NCBI GenBank assembly: GCA_934131175.1
Contig: CAKOZD010000001.1
Coordinates: 62,001 to 126,000, forward strand
DNA length: 64,000 bases
Source of the DNA: an uncultured Bacilli bacterium
GTDB taxonomy: Bacteria > Bacillota_I > Bacilli_A > RF39 > UBA660
Direction: 5' to 3'
The notes under the pieces were generated by a model. It made no database searches and was not told where the DNA came from. It saw only the letters and a list, made by a program, of their open reading frames with translations. A program made the translations under genes and the position numbers. Every line of letters begins with the position of its first letter. Positions within the stretch are counted from its first letter, which is position 1. Shown piece after piece: positions 35,617-44,014 of the stretch.

Positions 35617-36288
35617 ATGAAAAAGTTAATAAAACAATTTAATTTATTTGAATGGGGAATGATTTTATCTGTAATAGGATTTACTATTTATTTTTCAATT
35701 ATAAGTAATGACAACAGACTATGGTATTTATTAATAGATGTTCTTGCTGCTATTAGTGGAATTTTCTGTGTTGTATTGTGTGCAAAAGGTAAGAAAAGTC
35801 AATATATATGGGGACTATTTAATGTAATAGGTTATGTGGTTATAGCTTGCATAAATAAGTATTATGGAGAAGTAATGTTAAATGCACTTTATTATTTACC
35901 ATCACAATTTATAGGTTACTATTTATGGAATAAACATATTAATACAGAAACAGAGGACGTTGAAGGTAAAAAACTCACATTAAAACAAAGTCTTATTTTT
36001 CTATTAATTGTTGGTGTTGGAGTAATTGCATACAAATTTGTACTTGATTTATTAGGTGGAGATAAAACATTACTAGATAGTTCATCAACAGTATTTTCTA
36101 TTTTTGCTAATGCATTAATGTTAATGCGCTATAGAGAACAATGGTTACTTTGGATAATTATAGATATTATTACAGTAATAATGTGGTTCTTAGCAAAAGA
36201 CTTTGTAATGGTAACAATGTGGTCAGTATACTTAGTAAATGCTTTTTATGGTTATTATAATTGGACAAAAATGGCAAAGGAGAAATAG
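35617..36288 (+). CDS. pnuC: Nicotinamide riboside transporter PnuC
   Basis: A 223-aa protein with about seven membrane helices. It shows the PnuC pattern: EWGMILSVIGFTIYF, YIWGLFNVIGYVVIACINKYYGEVMLNALYYLPSQFIGYYLW (a Trp/Tyr-rich substrate path) and the C-terminal LVNAFYGYYNW. The PnuC family also includes thiamine and riboflavin transporters, but nadR directly downstream (2-nt gap) supports nicotinamide riboside. AGGAG precedes the ATG. Confidence 0.92.
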   Translation: MKKLIKQFNLFEWGMILSVIGFTIYFSIISNDNRLWYLLIDVLAAISGIFCVVLCAKGKKSQYIWGLFNVIGYVVIACINKYYGEVMLNALYYLPSQFIGYYLWNKHINTETEDVEGKKLTLKQSLIFLLIVGVGVIAYKFVLDLLGGDKTLLDSSSTVFSIFANALMLMRYREQWLLWIIIDIITVIMWFLAKDFVMVTMWSVYLVNAFYGYYNWTKMAKEK

Positions 36289-36290
36289 TT

Positions 36291-37301
36291 ATGTATAAAA
36301 TAGGTATGTATGGAGGTAGTTTTAATCCACTACATCTTGGACATGTAAATGATATTATAATGTCTGCTAATCAATGTGAAAAGTTATATGTAGTTTTAAG
36401 CGTAACTGAGGATAAGAAAGAAATTAATCACAAAGAAAGATATATGTGGCTGCATAGTATTACAAAGCATTTAGATAATGTTGAAGTAATAGAAATATTT
36501 GATAACAACAATTCAAAAGATACATATGACTGGGAAAAAGGTGCAAATGATATTAAAAATATAATTGGTAAGAAAATAGATGTAGTCTTTTCAGGAGATG
36601 ATTACAAAGGTAAGAATATCTGGGAAAGTTTATATAAAGATTCAAAAATAATATACTTTGAAAGATCAAAAATAAATATTTCATCAACCAAAATAAGACA
36701 AAATCCTTATAAGTATTTTGAATATTTACCAAATATAGTAAAAAAATACTATACAAAAAAAGTATGTATAATAGGAACAGAAAGTTGTGGTAAAACTACT
36801 TTAGTTAGAAATTTAGCTAATATATTTAATACATCTCATGTAGAAGAGGCAGGAAGATATATTTGTGATGATGCTGGTGGAATAGACAATATGCAAGAAT
36901 ATCATTATTTTGATATATTAATTAAACATAAAAAAGATGAAGAAGAAGCACTTAATTATGCAAATAAGGTACTTTTAATAGATACAGACGCATTAATTAC
37001 ACTTTACTATTATAATTTAGGCTTTAATAAGAAAAATGAATTAAATAAAAACTTTAATTTATTAGCAGAAACTTTAAACAAATTTAATAACTACGATTTA
37101 TACATATTCTTAGAACCAGATGTAAAATGGGTTCAGGATGGAACAAGAACTTATGGAGATGATAAAGTAAGAAAAGAAAATAATACAAAATTAAAAGAAT
37201 TACTTAAGAAAAACAATATAAAATATATATCTATTACAGGAAATTATGAAGAAAGATATGAAAAAAGTGTAAAAGAAATAAAAAAATTAATAGGAGAATA
37301 A
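36291..37301 (+). CDS. nadR: NadR-type NMN adenylyltransferase / ribosylnicotinamide kinase
   Basis: A 336-aa bifunctional enzyme. The N-terminal nucleotidyltransferase has GMYGGSFNPLHLGHVNDI (HxGH-type) and ISSTKIRQNPYKYF. The C-terminal kinase has the P-loop GTESCGKTTLVR (about 160-171) and DTDALITLYYY. It phosphorylates nicotinamide riboside taken up by PnuC and adenylates NMN to NAD. The N-terminal DNA-binding domain of enteric NadR is absent, so it is an enzyme, not a repressor. The ATG at 36291 follows AAAGGAG. A 1-nt gap separates the next gene. Confidence 0.93.
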   Translation: MYKIGMYGGSFNPLHLGHVNDIIMSANQCEKLYVVLSVTEDKKEINHKERYMWLHSITKHLDNVEVIEIFDNNNSKDTYDWEKGANDIKNIIGKKIDVVFSGDDYKGKNIWESLYKDSKIIYFERSKINISSTKIRQNPYKYFEYLPNIVKKYYTKKVCIIGTESCGKTTLVRNLANIFNTSHVEEAGRYICDDAGGIDNMQEYHYFDILIKHKKDEEEALNYANKVLLIDTDALITLYYYNLGFNKKNELNKNFNLLAETLNKFNNYDLYIFLEPDVKWVQDGTRTYGDDKVRKENNTKLKELLKKNNIKYISITGNYEERYEKSVKEIKKLIGE

Positions 37302-37302
37302 T

Positions 37303-37686
37303 ATGTTTTTAAATAAAGATATCATAGAGTTTATTAATAAAATAATTAATCAAGCAAGTATTTCAGATAGTGAATCTATAAAAGAAAACATTTTGAAGTT
37401 TAAAAATTATTTAGAATTAACAAAAATGTGTGATAAAAAGTCTCTTGAAGATATTGATGTAATAATAAATTGTGTAGATGAATTAATTAGATTAAAAGAT
37501 AAAATTGGTAATATTGATATAAATATAATTTTAAAAAATAAAGAAGAAAAACAAGTAAAAGAAAAGAAGAAAGTTATTATAAAGGAGAAAACGTCACAAT
37601 CTCTTTTTGACGAAAAACACTATCATCATTATTCATTTGATAATAGTTCAAGTTGTGGTGGCGGATCTAGCTATAGAGGTTGTTAA
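37303..37686 (+). CDS. Unknown small protein with Cys/Gly/Ser-rich C-terminal tail
   Basis: 127 aa, not a family I recognise. Residues 1-about 75 look helical and acidic/basic mixed; 78-98 are Lys/Glu-rich. The end is distinctive: HYHHYSFDN followed by SSSCGGGSSYRGC, a His/Tyr patch then a Ser/Gly/Cys tail with Cys at the last residue. There is no signal peptide or membrane segment. It lies between nadR (1-nt gap) and a radical SAM gene (1-nt gap), so the three are surely one transcript. A helical leader plus small-residue core suggests a possible substrate or scaffold for the radical SAM enzyme; this is inference. Confidence 0.75.
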   Translation: MFLNKDIIEFINKIINQASISDSESIKENILKFKNYLELTKMCDKKSLEDIDVIINCVDELIRLKDKIGNIDINIILKNKEEKQVKEKKKVIIKEKTSQSLFDEKHYHHYSFDNSSSCGGGSSYRGC

Positions 37687-37687
37687 T

Positions 37688-38593
37688 ATGAGAAAGATTA
37701 AAGTTAATAATGAAGAAATAATTGTTAGAGACTCTCTTTGTAGTACTAATAAAAATAAAGAGAAGAAAACAGAACCTAGAGTAAGATTATATATAAAACT
37801 AACAGATGAATGTTGTGCTAAATGTAAGTTTTGTGCTAATGGGAATTGTAAAGACTTTGGAACAATAGATTTAAATAAATTAGAATATACTATTAGATAT
37901 TTAATAGAAAATAATATTCTTCATGGAATAAGTATAACAGGTGGAGAACCTATGATGAATCCAAAAGTATTAAATAACGTACTAAATTTAATATATAGTA
38001 TTTCCAAAGATATGGAAGTAGCAATAAGTACTAATGGTTATAATTTAAAAGAATTTATAAAAATGGACCATGTAAACGATTTAGAATCAATTCATATATC
38101 AAAGCATCATTATGATGACTCAATAAATTATGAGATATTTGGAAGTGATAAGGTAGCAAGTACAGATGACATAATGTATCTTCAAGATTTTCTCGATGAT
38201 AAGAGAATAATTAACATTAATACTTTAGTAATGAAAGATTATATAAATAATTTAGAAGAAATAAAGAAGATGCTTGATTATGTAGGAAAGATAAATGTTT
38301 ACAAAAATGGCTTTGTATCTCTAATGAAGTGTAATACCTACTCTAAAGAACAATTTATTAACTTTAATGATATTTTTAATAATTTAGATAATAACTTTTT
38401 TTTAGGACATCATTTCTATAGTGAAGAGTATTGTGAGTGTGTAGATGGAGTATATTTATCAAAGTATAATGATTTAGTAGAGTTTTATGCTAGAATGGTA
38501 AAGAATTGTGAATGTCCATATACAACTCAATTAGTTTATACATCTGATAATAAATTAACTGCAGGATTTGGAAAGAAAATACTAATAAAATAA
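37688..38593 (+). CDS. Radical SAM protein of a NAD-salvage operon
   Basis: A 301-aa radical SAM enzyme. The cluster motif CxxxCxxC is C42, C46, C49, and the GGEP motif appears as ITGGEPMMNP. Later Cys residues (LMKCNTY, YCECVDG, NCECPYTTQ) could hold an auxiliary iron-sulphur site, as in SPASM/twitch maturases, though I cannot assign a subfamily. The ATG at 37688 follows AGAGG and lies 1 nt after the small Cys-tailed gene; a longer in-frame reading from 37607 only overlaps that gene. It closes the pnuC-nadR operon and ends at a strong terminator. Reaction unknown. Confidence 0.85.
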   Translation: MRKIKVNNEEIIVRDSLCSTNKNKEKKTEPRVRLYIKLTDECCAKCKFCANGNCKDFGTIDLNKLEYTIRYLIENNILHGISITGGEPMMNPKVLNNVLNLIYSISKDMEVAISTNGYNLKEFIKMDHVNDLESIHISKHHYDDSINYEIFGSDKVASTDDIMYLQDFLDDKRIININTLVMKDYINNLEEIKKMLDYVGKINVYKNGFVSLMKCNTYSKEQFINFNDIFNNLDNNFFLGHHFYSEEYCECVDGVYLSKYNDLVEFYARMVKNCECPYTTQLVYTSDNKLTAGFGKKILIK

Positions 38594-38610
38594 CACCGAA
38601 AGGTGTTTTT
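38592..38610 (+). terminator. Terminator of pnuC-nadR-radical SAM operon
   Basis: AACACC, GAAA tetraloop, GGTGTT (38602-38607), then U-rich. Confidence 0.8.
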
Positions 38611-38670
38611 AGTTTTAATAGATGATAAAATGTGCTATAATCATTACTATAAATTTGAGGTGGTGGTAAA

Positions 38671-39021
38671 ATGCCTAAAATTAATATAAAAGTCTCTATA
38701 AGTGATGATACAAATAATGATTCTTATGAAATTAAGTCAATTATTCAAGATGAAATAATAAAATATAAAGAAAAAGATAATACATTAGTAAAATATGACT
38801 TAAATAAGAATATACTTACTAGAGAAAATGATAATCTCCGGATGGAATATGTTTTTGACAAAGAAAATGAAACAGAAGGAAATATTTTTATAAAAGAATT
38901 AAATAATAATATAAAAATATTAATTAATACAAATAAATTAAATAGAATTAATAATAATATAGATATAGAATATAAAATAGAAGATAATATATTTAATTAT
39001 AGAATTGAGGAGATAAAATGA
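38671..39021 (+). CDS. DUF1934 protein (YwiB-like)
   Basis: A 116-aa predicted beta-barrel (lipocalin-like) protein. YwiB of B. subtilis also precedes argS, which supports the call more than sequence, as this copy is divergent and Asn/Ile-rich. Its function is unknown. GAGGTGG precedes the ATG. The gene ends in ATGA overlapping the argS start, so translation is coupled, and the stop is UGA. Confidence 0.7.
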   Translation: MPKINIKVSISDDTNNDSYEIKSIIQDEIIKYKEKDNTLVKYDLNKNILTRENDNLRMEYVFDKENETEGNIFIKELNNNIKILINTNKLNRINNNIDIEYKIEDNIFNYRIEEIK

Positions 39022-40766
39022 GTTTATATAAAGAGTTAAAAGATAGTTTAATACAAATAGTAAAAAATGCCGGATATGAAGAAGAAAATATAGCACTAGA
39101 AACTTCTAATAGAAAGGATTTAGGTGAATATCAGTTAAATGATGCTATGCAACTTGTTAAAAAATATCATACTAATCCAAGAGAAATAGCAACTAATATT
39201 GTTAATGAATTAGAAAAAGATGGCAGATTTGTAAATATAAATATTGCAGGTCCTGGATTTATCAATTTTACTTTAAGTGATGAATATAAAAAAGAAATAA
39301 TAAACAAAGTTAATACTGATTTATTTAGCAATATTGATAAGAGAGAGAAGAAAGACATAATTTTAGATTATGGAGGAGCAAATGTTGCAAAAGCATTACA
39401 TGTAGGTCATTTAAGAAGTGCTAACCTAGGAGAAGCATTGAAAAGATTAGGAAAGCTAGTAGGATATAATGTTTTAGGAGATGCTCACTTAGGAGATTAT
39501 GGAAGACCACTTGGTCTTGTAGTTTTAGAAATAAAAAAGATGTATCCAGATTTAGCATATTTCAATGAAGAATATACAGGTGACTACAGTGAAGTAGAAT
39601 TACCAATAACAAATGCAGATTTAGAGAAGATTTATCCATTAGCAAGTACAAAATCAAAAGAGGACGAAGAATATCTAGAAGAAGCAAGAGAAGTAACAAG
39701 AAAAATTCAAAGTCATGAAAGAGGATACTATGACATTTGGAAAAGAGTTGTAGAAATCTCTAAGAAAGATATTAAAGCTGTATACAATAGTTTATACGTA
39801 GATTTTGACCTATGGTATGGCGAAAGCGATGCAATGGAATATTTTGATGAACTAGAAAAGATATATAGAGATAAAAATATTCTAGTAAAGAGTAATGGAG
39901 CAGAAGTTGTTGAAGTAAGTTCTGAAGAAGATAAAGCAGAAGTTCCACCATTATTATTTATTAAGTCAAATGGAACTATTTCTTATGAAACAACAGATTT
40001 AGCAACAATTTTACAAAGAAGAAAAGAATATAATCCAGATGAAATATGGTATGTTGTAGACGGAAGACAAGGACTACATTTTGAACAAGTTTTCCGTGCT
40101 GCTAGAAAAGCAGAATTAGTAAGAGATGATGTAAAACTAGAACATATTGGATTCGGAACAATGAATGGTCAAGATGGAAAGCCATTTAAAACAAGAGATG
40201 GTGGAGTAATGACTCTTAAGAGTTTGATTGATTTAATAAATAATGAAACACTAAAGAAAATAAGTAGTGAATCAATGACAGAAGAAGAAAAAGAAAAAAT
40301 ATCTAGAACAGTTGCAATTGCAGCCTTAAAATATGCAGACTTCTTACCATTTAGAGCAACAGATTATGTATTCGACCCAGAAAAATTCGCAGACTTAGAA
40401 GGAAAAACAGGACCATATTTACTATATTCAACAATTAGAATGAAATCATTACTTAATAAAGCAAAAGATTTAAAACAAGAAACATTAAAAAAATTAAATA
40501 GTCAAACTGAACAAGAATTAGCATTAGCTATCCTTAATTTACCAACTGCAATAAATAAATCATTAGATTCAAAATCAATGAATGAAATAGCTGAATATTT
40601 ATATAATATTACATCTCTATATAATAAATTTTATTCAGAAAACAAAGTTTTAACTGAAGAAGACAAGGACTTACAAGAGTCTTGGTTAGTACTTACAAAT
40701 GTAGTTTATAAAATAAATATTTTACTTTTAAATACATTAGGTATAGAAGTTCCAGAAAAAATGTAA
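39018..40766 (+). CDS. argS: Arginyl-tRNA synthetase
   Basis: A 582-aa class I synthetase. The N-terminal Add-1 domain recognises the tRNA D-loop. The HIGH-like motif is ALHVGHLRSANLG (about 126-138). No canonical KMSKS is present, as is common in ArgRS; KPFKTRDGG takes its place. The C-terminal DALR anticodon-binding domain ends LLNTLGIEVPEKM. It overlaps the DUF1934 gene by 4 nt. Confidence 0.96.
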   Translation: MSLYKELKDSLIQIVKNAGYEEENIALETSNRKDLGEYQLNDAMQLVKKYHTNPREIATNIVNELEKDGRFVNINIAGPGFINFTLSDEYKKEIINKVNTDLFSNIDKREKKDIILDYGGANVAKALHVGHLRSANLGEALKRLGKLVGYNVLGDAHLGDYGRPLGLVVLEIKKMYPDLAYFNEEYTGDYSEVELPITNADLEKIYPLASTKSKEDEEYLEEAREVTRKIQSHERGYYDIWKRVVEISKKDIKAVYNSLYVDFDLWYGESDAMEYFDELEKIYRDKNILVKSNGAEVVEVSSEEDKAEVPPLLFIKSNGTISYETTDLATILQRRKEYNPDEIWYVVDGRQGLHFEQVFRAARKAELVRDDVKLEHIGFGTMNGQDGKPFKTRDGGVMTLKSLIDLINNETLKKISSESMTEEEKEKISRTVAIAALKYADFLPFRATDYVFDPEKFADLEGKTGPYLLYSTIRMKSLLNKAKDLKQETLKKLNSQTEQELALAILNLPTAINKSLDSKSMNEIAEYLYNITSLYNKFYSENKVLTEEDKDLQESWLVLTNVVYKINILLLNTLGIEVPEKM

Positions 40767-40773
40767 AAAAGTA

Positions 40774-40802
40774 TTGTCAAGATAAAAGATATATGTTATA
40801 AA
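40774..40802 (+). promoter_or_regulatory. rpoE promoter with overlapping inverted repeat
   Basis: TTGTCA (40774-40779), 17-nt spacer, TATAAA (40797-40802). The -10 is also the left arm of an inverted repeat, TATAAAATTT..TGGTA / TACCA..AATTTTATA, reaching to about 40836, so a hairpin or operator overlaps the start region. Confidence 0.55.
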
Positions 40803-40862
40803 ATTTAATGGTAATTTTTCTACCAAATTTTATAGAAAAAATTGTATATAGGAGGACTACCT

Positions 40863-41315
40863 ATGAGTATTAAAATGAAAAAAGAGGAATTAGAATTAAT
40901 TTCTAACAAAGATATTGCTGCTATGATATTAGAAGATAGCAAAAGAACATTAAATACTGCTGATATATTCAAAAAGATTATTAAACTATTAGAATTACCA
41001 GAAAGTACATTTGAAGCAAAGATTGCTGATTTTTATACTGCACTATCTACAGATAAGAGATTTATTCTATTACCAAATGGAAAATGGGATTTAAGATCTA
41101 ATCATACATCAGATAAAGTTATAAAAATTACAACAGAAGATGATGAAGACGACGACGAAGAAGAGGAAACTGAAGAAGAAAAACTTGAAGATATTCAAGA
41201 CTCTGAAGATAACTATGACGACACAGATGATGACAGTGATTATGATGATGATACTAATGAAGAATTAAAAGATTTAGTAGTTATAGATGAAGATGAATTA
41301 GAACTAGAACAATAA
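40863..41315 (+). CDS. rpoE: RNA polymerase delta subunit
   Basis: A 150-aa Gram-positive accessory subunit that speeds RNA polymerase recycling. The N-terminal HARE-HTH domain (about 10-85) includes DIAAMILEDSKRTLNTADIFKKI and LLPNGKWDLR. The C-terminal third is an almost pure Asp/Glu tail, the RNA-mimic that displaces nucleic acid. The ATG at 40863 follows AGGAGG. Confidence 0.93.
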   Translation: MSIKMKKEELELISNKDIAAMILEDSKRTLNTADIFKKIIKLLELPESTFEAKIADFYTALSTDKRFILLPNGKWDLRSNHTSDKVIKITTEDDEDDDEEEETEEEKLEDIQDSEDNYDDTDDDSDYDDDTNEELKDLVVIDEDELELEQ

Positions 41316-41327
41316 TCTAGTTTTTTT
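41303..41327 (+). terminator. rpoE terminator
   Basis: ACTAGA (41303-41308) pairs with TCTAGT (41316-41321), then seven U; overlaps the rpoE stop codon. Confidence 0.65.
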
Positions 41328-41380
41328 CATCATAAAATTATGATATAATAGGACTGATTTACGAAAGATTAGGTGAAAAT

Positions 41381-42445
41381 ATGATAGAAAGATTAGAAAC
41401 GACTTTACAAAAATATAATGAGTTAGAGCAAGAATTAACTAAACCAGAAGTTTTAAGTGATGTAAAAAAGACACGTGAATATTCAAAAGAAATGGCGTCT
41501 CTTGCTGATATAGTTAATTGCTATAAAAAATATAAAAAAGTATTGGAAGACATTGAAAGTACTAAAGAAATGGTAAAAGACCCTGACTTAGGTGATATGG
41601 CAAAAGAAGAATTAAAAGCCCTAGAAGCAGAAAAAGTACAATTAGATGGAGAACTTGAAATATTACTTATACCAAAGGACCCTAACGATGAGAAAAATGT
41701 TATTATTGAAATTCGTGGAGCTGCTGGTGGAGATGAAGCAAATATTTTTGCAGGAGATTTATTTAGAATGTATACAAGATATGCAGAAAAGAAAGGTTTT
41801 TCATATCAAGTATATAACTCAGTAGATGGTACTGCAGGAGGATTTAGCCAAATAGAGTTCATTGTAAAAGGAAAAGGAGCATACTCTTTACTTAAATATG
41901 AATCAGGTTCACATAGAGTTCAGAGAGTTCCAGTAACAGAGTCAAATGGTAGACTTCAAACATCAACTGCAACAGTATTGGTTATGCCAGAAGCAGATGA
42001 TGACATTGAAATAGAAATTAATCCAAATGATTTAAGAATAGACATTTATCGTTCAAGTGGTTGTGGAGGACAAGGAGTAAATACAACGGATTCAGCAGTA
42101 AGAATTACTCACTTACCTACAAATACAGTAGTTACTTGTCAAAATGAAAGAAGTCAAATTCAAAATAAAGAGCAAGCAATGAAAGTATTGAAATCAAGAT
42201 TATATGAATTACAAGAGCAAGAAAAAGCAGAAAAAGAAGGAAAAGAACGTCGTAGTAAAATTGGAACAGGTGACAGAGCTGAAAAGATAAGAACATATAA
42301 CTATCCACAAAATAGAGTTACTGATCACAGAATAGGATTTACTACAAAGAACCTTGATAGAGTAATGGACGGAGATTTAGACGATATATTAAATGCATTA
42401 ATCCAAGAAGACCAAAAAAGAAAACTTCAAGGGGAAGAAGAATAA
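41381..42445 (+). CDS. prfA: Peptide chain release factor 1
   Basis: A 354-aa RF1 reading UAA and UAG. The anticodon-mimic PVT is in RVQRVPVTESNGR, and the peptidyl-tRNA hydrolysis motif GGQ is in SSGCGGQGVNTTDSAVR. The Gln of GGQ is the likely target of the PrmC encoded directly downstream (no gap). Confidence 0.96.
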   Translation: MIERLETTLQKYNELEQELTKPEVLSDVKKTREYSKEMASLADIVNCYKKYKKVLEDIESTKEMVKDPDLGDMAKEELKALEAEKVQLDGELEILLIPKDPNDEKNVIIEIRGAAGGDEANIFAGDLFRMYTRYAEKKGFSYQVYNSVDGTAGGFSQIEFIVKGKGAYSLLKYESGSHRVQRVPVTESNGRLQTSTATVLVMPEADDDIEIEINPNDLRIDIYRSSGCGGQGVNTTDSAVRITHLPTNTVVTCQNERSQIQNKEQAMKVLKSRLYELQEQEKAEKEGKERRSKIGTGDRAEKIRTYNYPQNRVTDHRIGFTTKNLDRVMDGDLDDILNALIQEDQKRKLQGEEE

Positions 42446-43270
42446 ATGACAATAGAAGAACTATTAGTCTTTGGAAAAAGTCATTCTCATAGTGAACATG
42501 CCAAAATTTTATTAGCAGAATTATTAAATAAGAATTCATTGGAACTTTTAAATTATTTAGATGAAAAAGTAGATGATAAAATATCTAATGAGTATAAAAG
42601 ACAAATACTAGCACTTGAAGAGGGAAAACCTCTTCAATATGTTATTGGAAATGTAAATTTTTATGGAATTAAGTATTACATAAATGAAAATGTATTAATA
42701 CCAAGATTTGAAACTGAAGAACTAGTAGAAAATACAATTAAATATATTAATAAGTATTTCACAGAACCTGTGGATATAATTGATTTAGGTTGTGGAAGTG
42801 GAGTAATAGGATTAACTTTAGAAAAAAAGATTTCAACAAAATCTGTGGATTTAATAGATATTAGTAAAAAAGCACTAGAAGTGACTAAAGTAAATAAAGA
42901 AAATTTAAGATCAAATGCTAATTTATATCAAAATGATTTTTTAAAAAATATCGAAAAAAAATATGATGTAATTATTAGTAATCCACCTTATATTAAAAAT
43001 AATGAAGAAATAGAACAGATTGTTAAAGATAATGAGCCTCATCTTGCCTTATATGCCGGAGATGAAGGTTTAGATTGCTATGAAAGTATATTAAGAGATG
43101 CTAGTAAAAATCTAAAAGAAAAAGCAATTATTGCTTTTGAAATAGGTTATACTCAAGCAGAAGATATAAAAGCATTAGCAAATAAATATTTAGATAATAT
43201 AAGAATAGAAGTAAAAAAAGATTTATCAGAAAAAGATAGAATGTTATTTATTTTTAAAAATATTGAATAA
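42446..43270 (+). CDS. prmC: Release factor glutamine methyltransferase PrmC
   Basis: A 274-aa SAM-dependent enzyme that N5-methylates the GGQ Gln of release factors. The SAM motif is DLGCGSGVIGLTL and the catalytic NPPY is ISNPPYIKNNEE. N-terminal helical substrate-binding domain includes LQYVIGNVNFYGIKYYINENVLIPRFETEEL. It starts directly at the prfA stop. Confidence 0.95.
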   Translation: MTIEELLVFGKSHSHSEHAKILLAELLNKNSLELLNYLDEKVDDKISNEYKRQILALEEGKPLQYVIGNVNFYGIKYYINENVLIPRFETEELVENTIKYINKYFTEPVDIIDLGCGSGVIGLTLEKKISTKSVDLIDISKKALEVTKVNKENLRSNANLYQNDFLKNIEKKYDVIISNPPYIKNNEEIEQIVKDNEPHLALYAGDEGLDCYESILRDASKNLKEKAIIAFEIGYTQAEDIKALANKYLDNIRIEVKKDLSEKDRMLFIFKNIE

Positions 43271-43283
43271 AAATAGAGATAAC

Positions 43284-43315
43284 GCCTCACAAGTATTATG
43301 AAAGTGAGGCTTTTA
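43284..43315 (+). promoter_or_regulatory. Hairpin covering the spoIIR ribosome-binding site
   Basis: GCCTCAC (43284-43290) pairs with GTGAGGC (43304-43310), then UUUUAUU. It reads as the prmC terminator, but its 3' arm GTGAGG is also the only good Shine-Dalgarno for spoIIR, 8 nt before that ATG. Read-through mRNA from prmC would hide the site. Confidence 0.65.
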
Positions 43316-43317
43316 TT

Positions 43318-43824
43318 ATGAAAAAAATTGTTCTTGTATTAGCAGTTATAATAGGTATTTTATGTATTAACAAAACAGAAAAAGTAATTATACCAAAAGA
43401 ATCTATTAGACTTAGAGTAATTGCAAATAGCGACTGTTCAAAAGATCAAAATCTTAAAAAGAAAATAGTAAAAAACTTATCAACAAAAATTGTGGAAACA
43501 AATAAATTAAAAAACATTCAAGAAACAAGAAATTATATAAATAAAAAATTACCAGAATTCACAGAAATTGTTGATAAAACTTTAAAAGAAAATAATAGTA
43601 ATAAAAATTTTAAAATAAATTATGGAAAAAATTACTTTCCAAGAAAAGAGTATAAAAATGTAATCTACGAAGAAGGAGAATATGAATCAGTTGTTATAAC
43701 GATAGGGGACGGAAATGGAAAAAATTTCTGGTGTGTTTTATTTCCACCTCTTTGTATGCTTGACGAAGACAGTAATATAGAATATAGTTCCTTAGTTAAA
43801 GAAATAATAGATAAGTATTTTTAA
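43318..43824 (+). CDS. spoIIR: Stage II sporulation protein R
   Basis: A 168-aa exported protein with a membrane/signal segment (about 3-19). The family core SIRLRVIANSDCSKDQNLKKKIVKNL follows, and a C-terminal WCVLFPPLCML. In sporulating Firmicutes SpoIIR is made in the forespore and triggers SpoIIGA to cleave pro-sigma-E in the mother cell. Shorter than B. subtilis SpoIIR (about 224 aa) but the core is complete. prmC-spoIIR adjacency is also seen in B. subtilis. Confidence 0.88.
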   Translation: MKKIVLVLAVIIGILCINKTEKVIIPKESIRLRVIANSDCSKDQNLKKKIVKNLSTKIVETNKLKNIQETRNYINKKLPEFTEIVDKTLKENNSNKNFKINYGKNYFPRKEYKNVIYEEGEYESVVITIGDGNGKNFWCVLFPPLCMLDEDSNIEYSSLVKEIIDKYF

Positions 43825-43839
43825 TAATTGAATAGAATA

Positions 43840-43870
43840 GAATATATAGGAGAAACTTATATATTCTTTA
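43840..43870 (+). terminator. spoIIR terminator
   Basis: GAATATATA (43840-43848) pairs with TATATATTC (43858-43866) around a 9-nt loop; U-rich sequence follows. Confidence 0.65.
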
Positions 43871-43906
43871 TTTTACGTTAAATTACATACGATTTCGGCT
43901 ATTTAA

Positions 43907-43935
43907 TTGACAAAATATAGCGAATTTCTTATTAT
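43907..43935 (+). promoter_or_regulatory. murA promoter
   Basis: TTGACA (43907-43912), 17-nt spacer, TATTAT (43930-43935). The leader of about 75 nt contains a palindrome AAGTTTTAATTTTAAAACTT near 43968-43987. Confidence 0.65.
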
Positions 43936-44014
43936 AAGATTGAAAAACAAGAAAATGTATCAAGTTTTAATTTTAAAACTTAAATATATAAGAGAGAAAA
44001 TGGAGGAAAAAGCT

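Noticed and set aside
37607..37687. Longer radical SAM reading frame overlapping the small Cys-tailed gene
   Set aside because: The overlap is out-of-frame sequence of the preceding gene, and a good ATG with ribosome-binding site lies at 37688.
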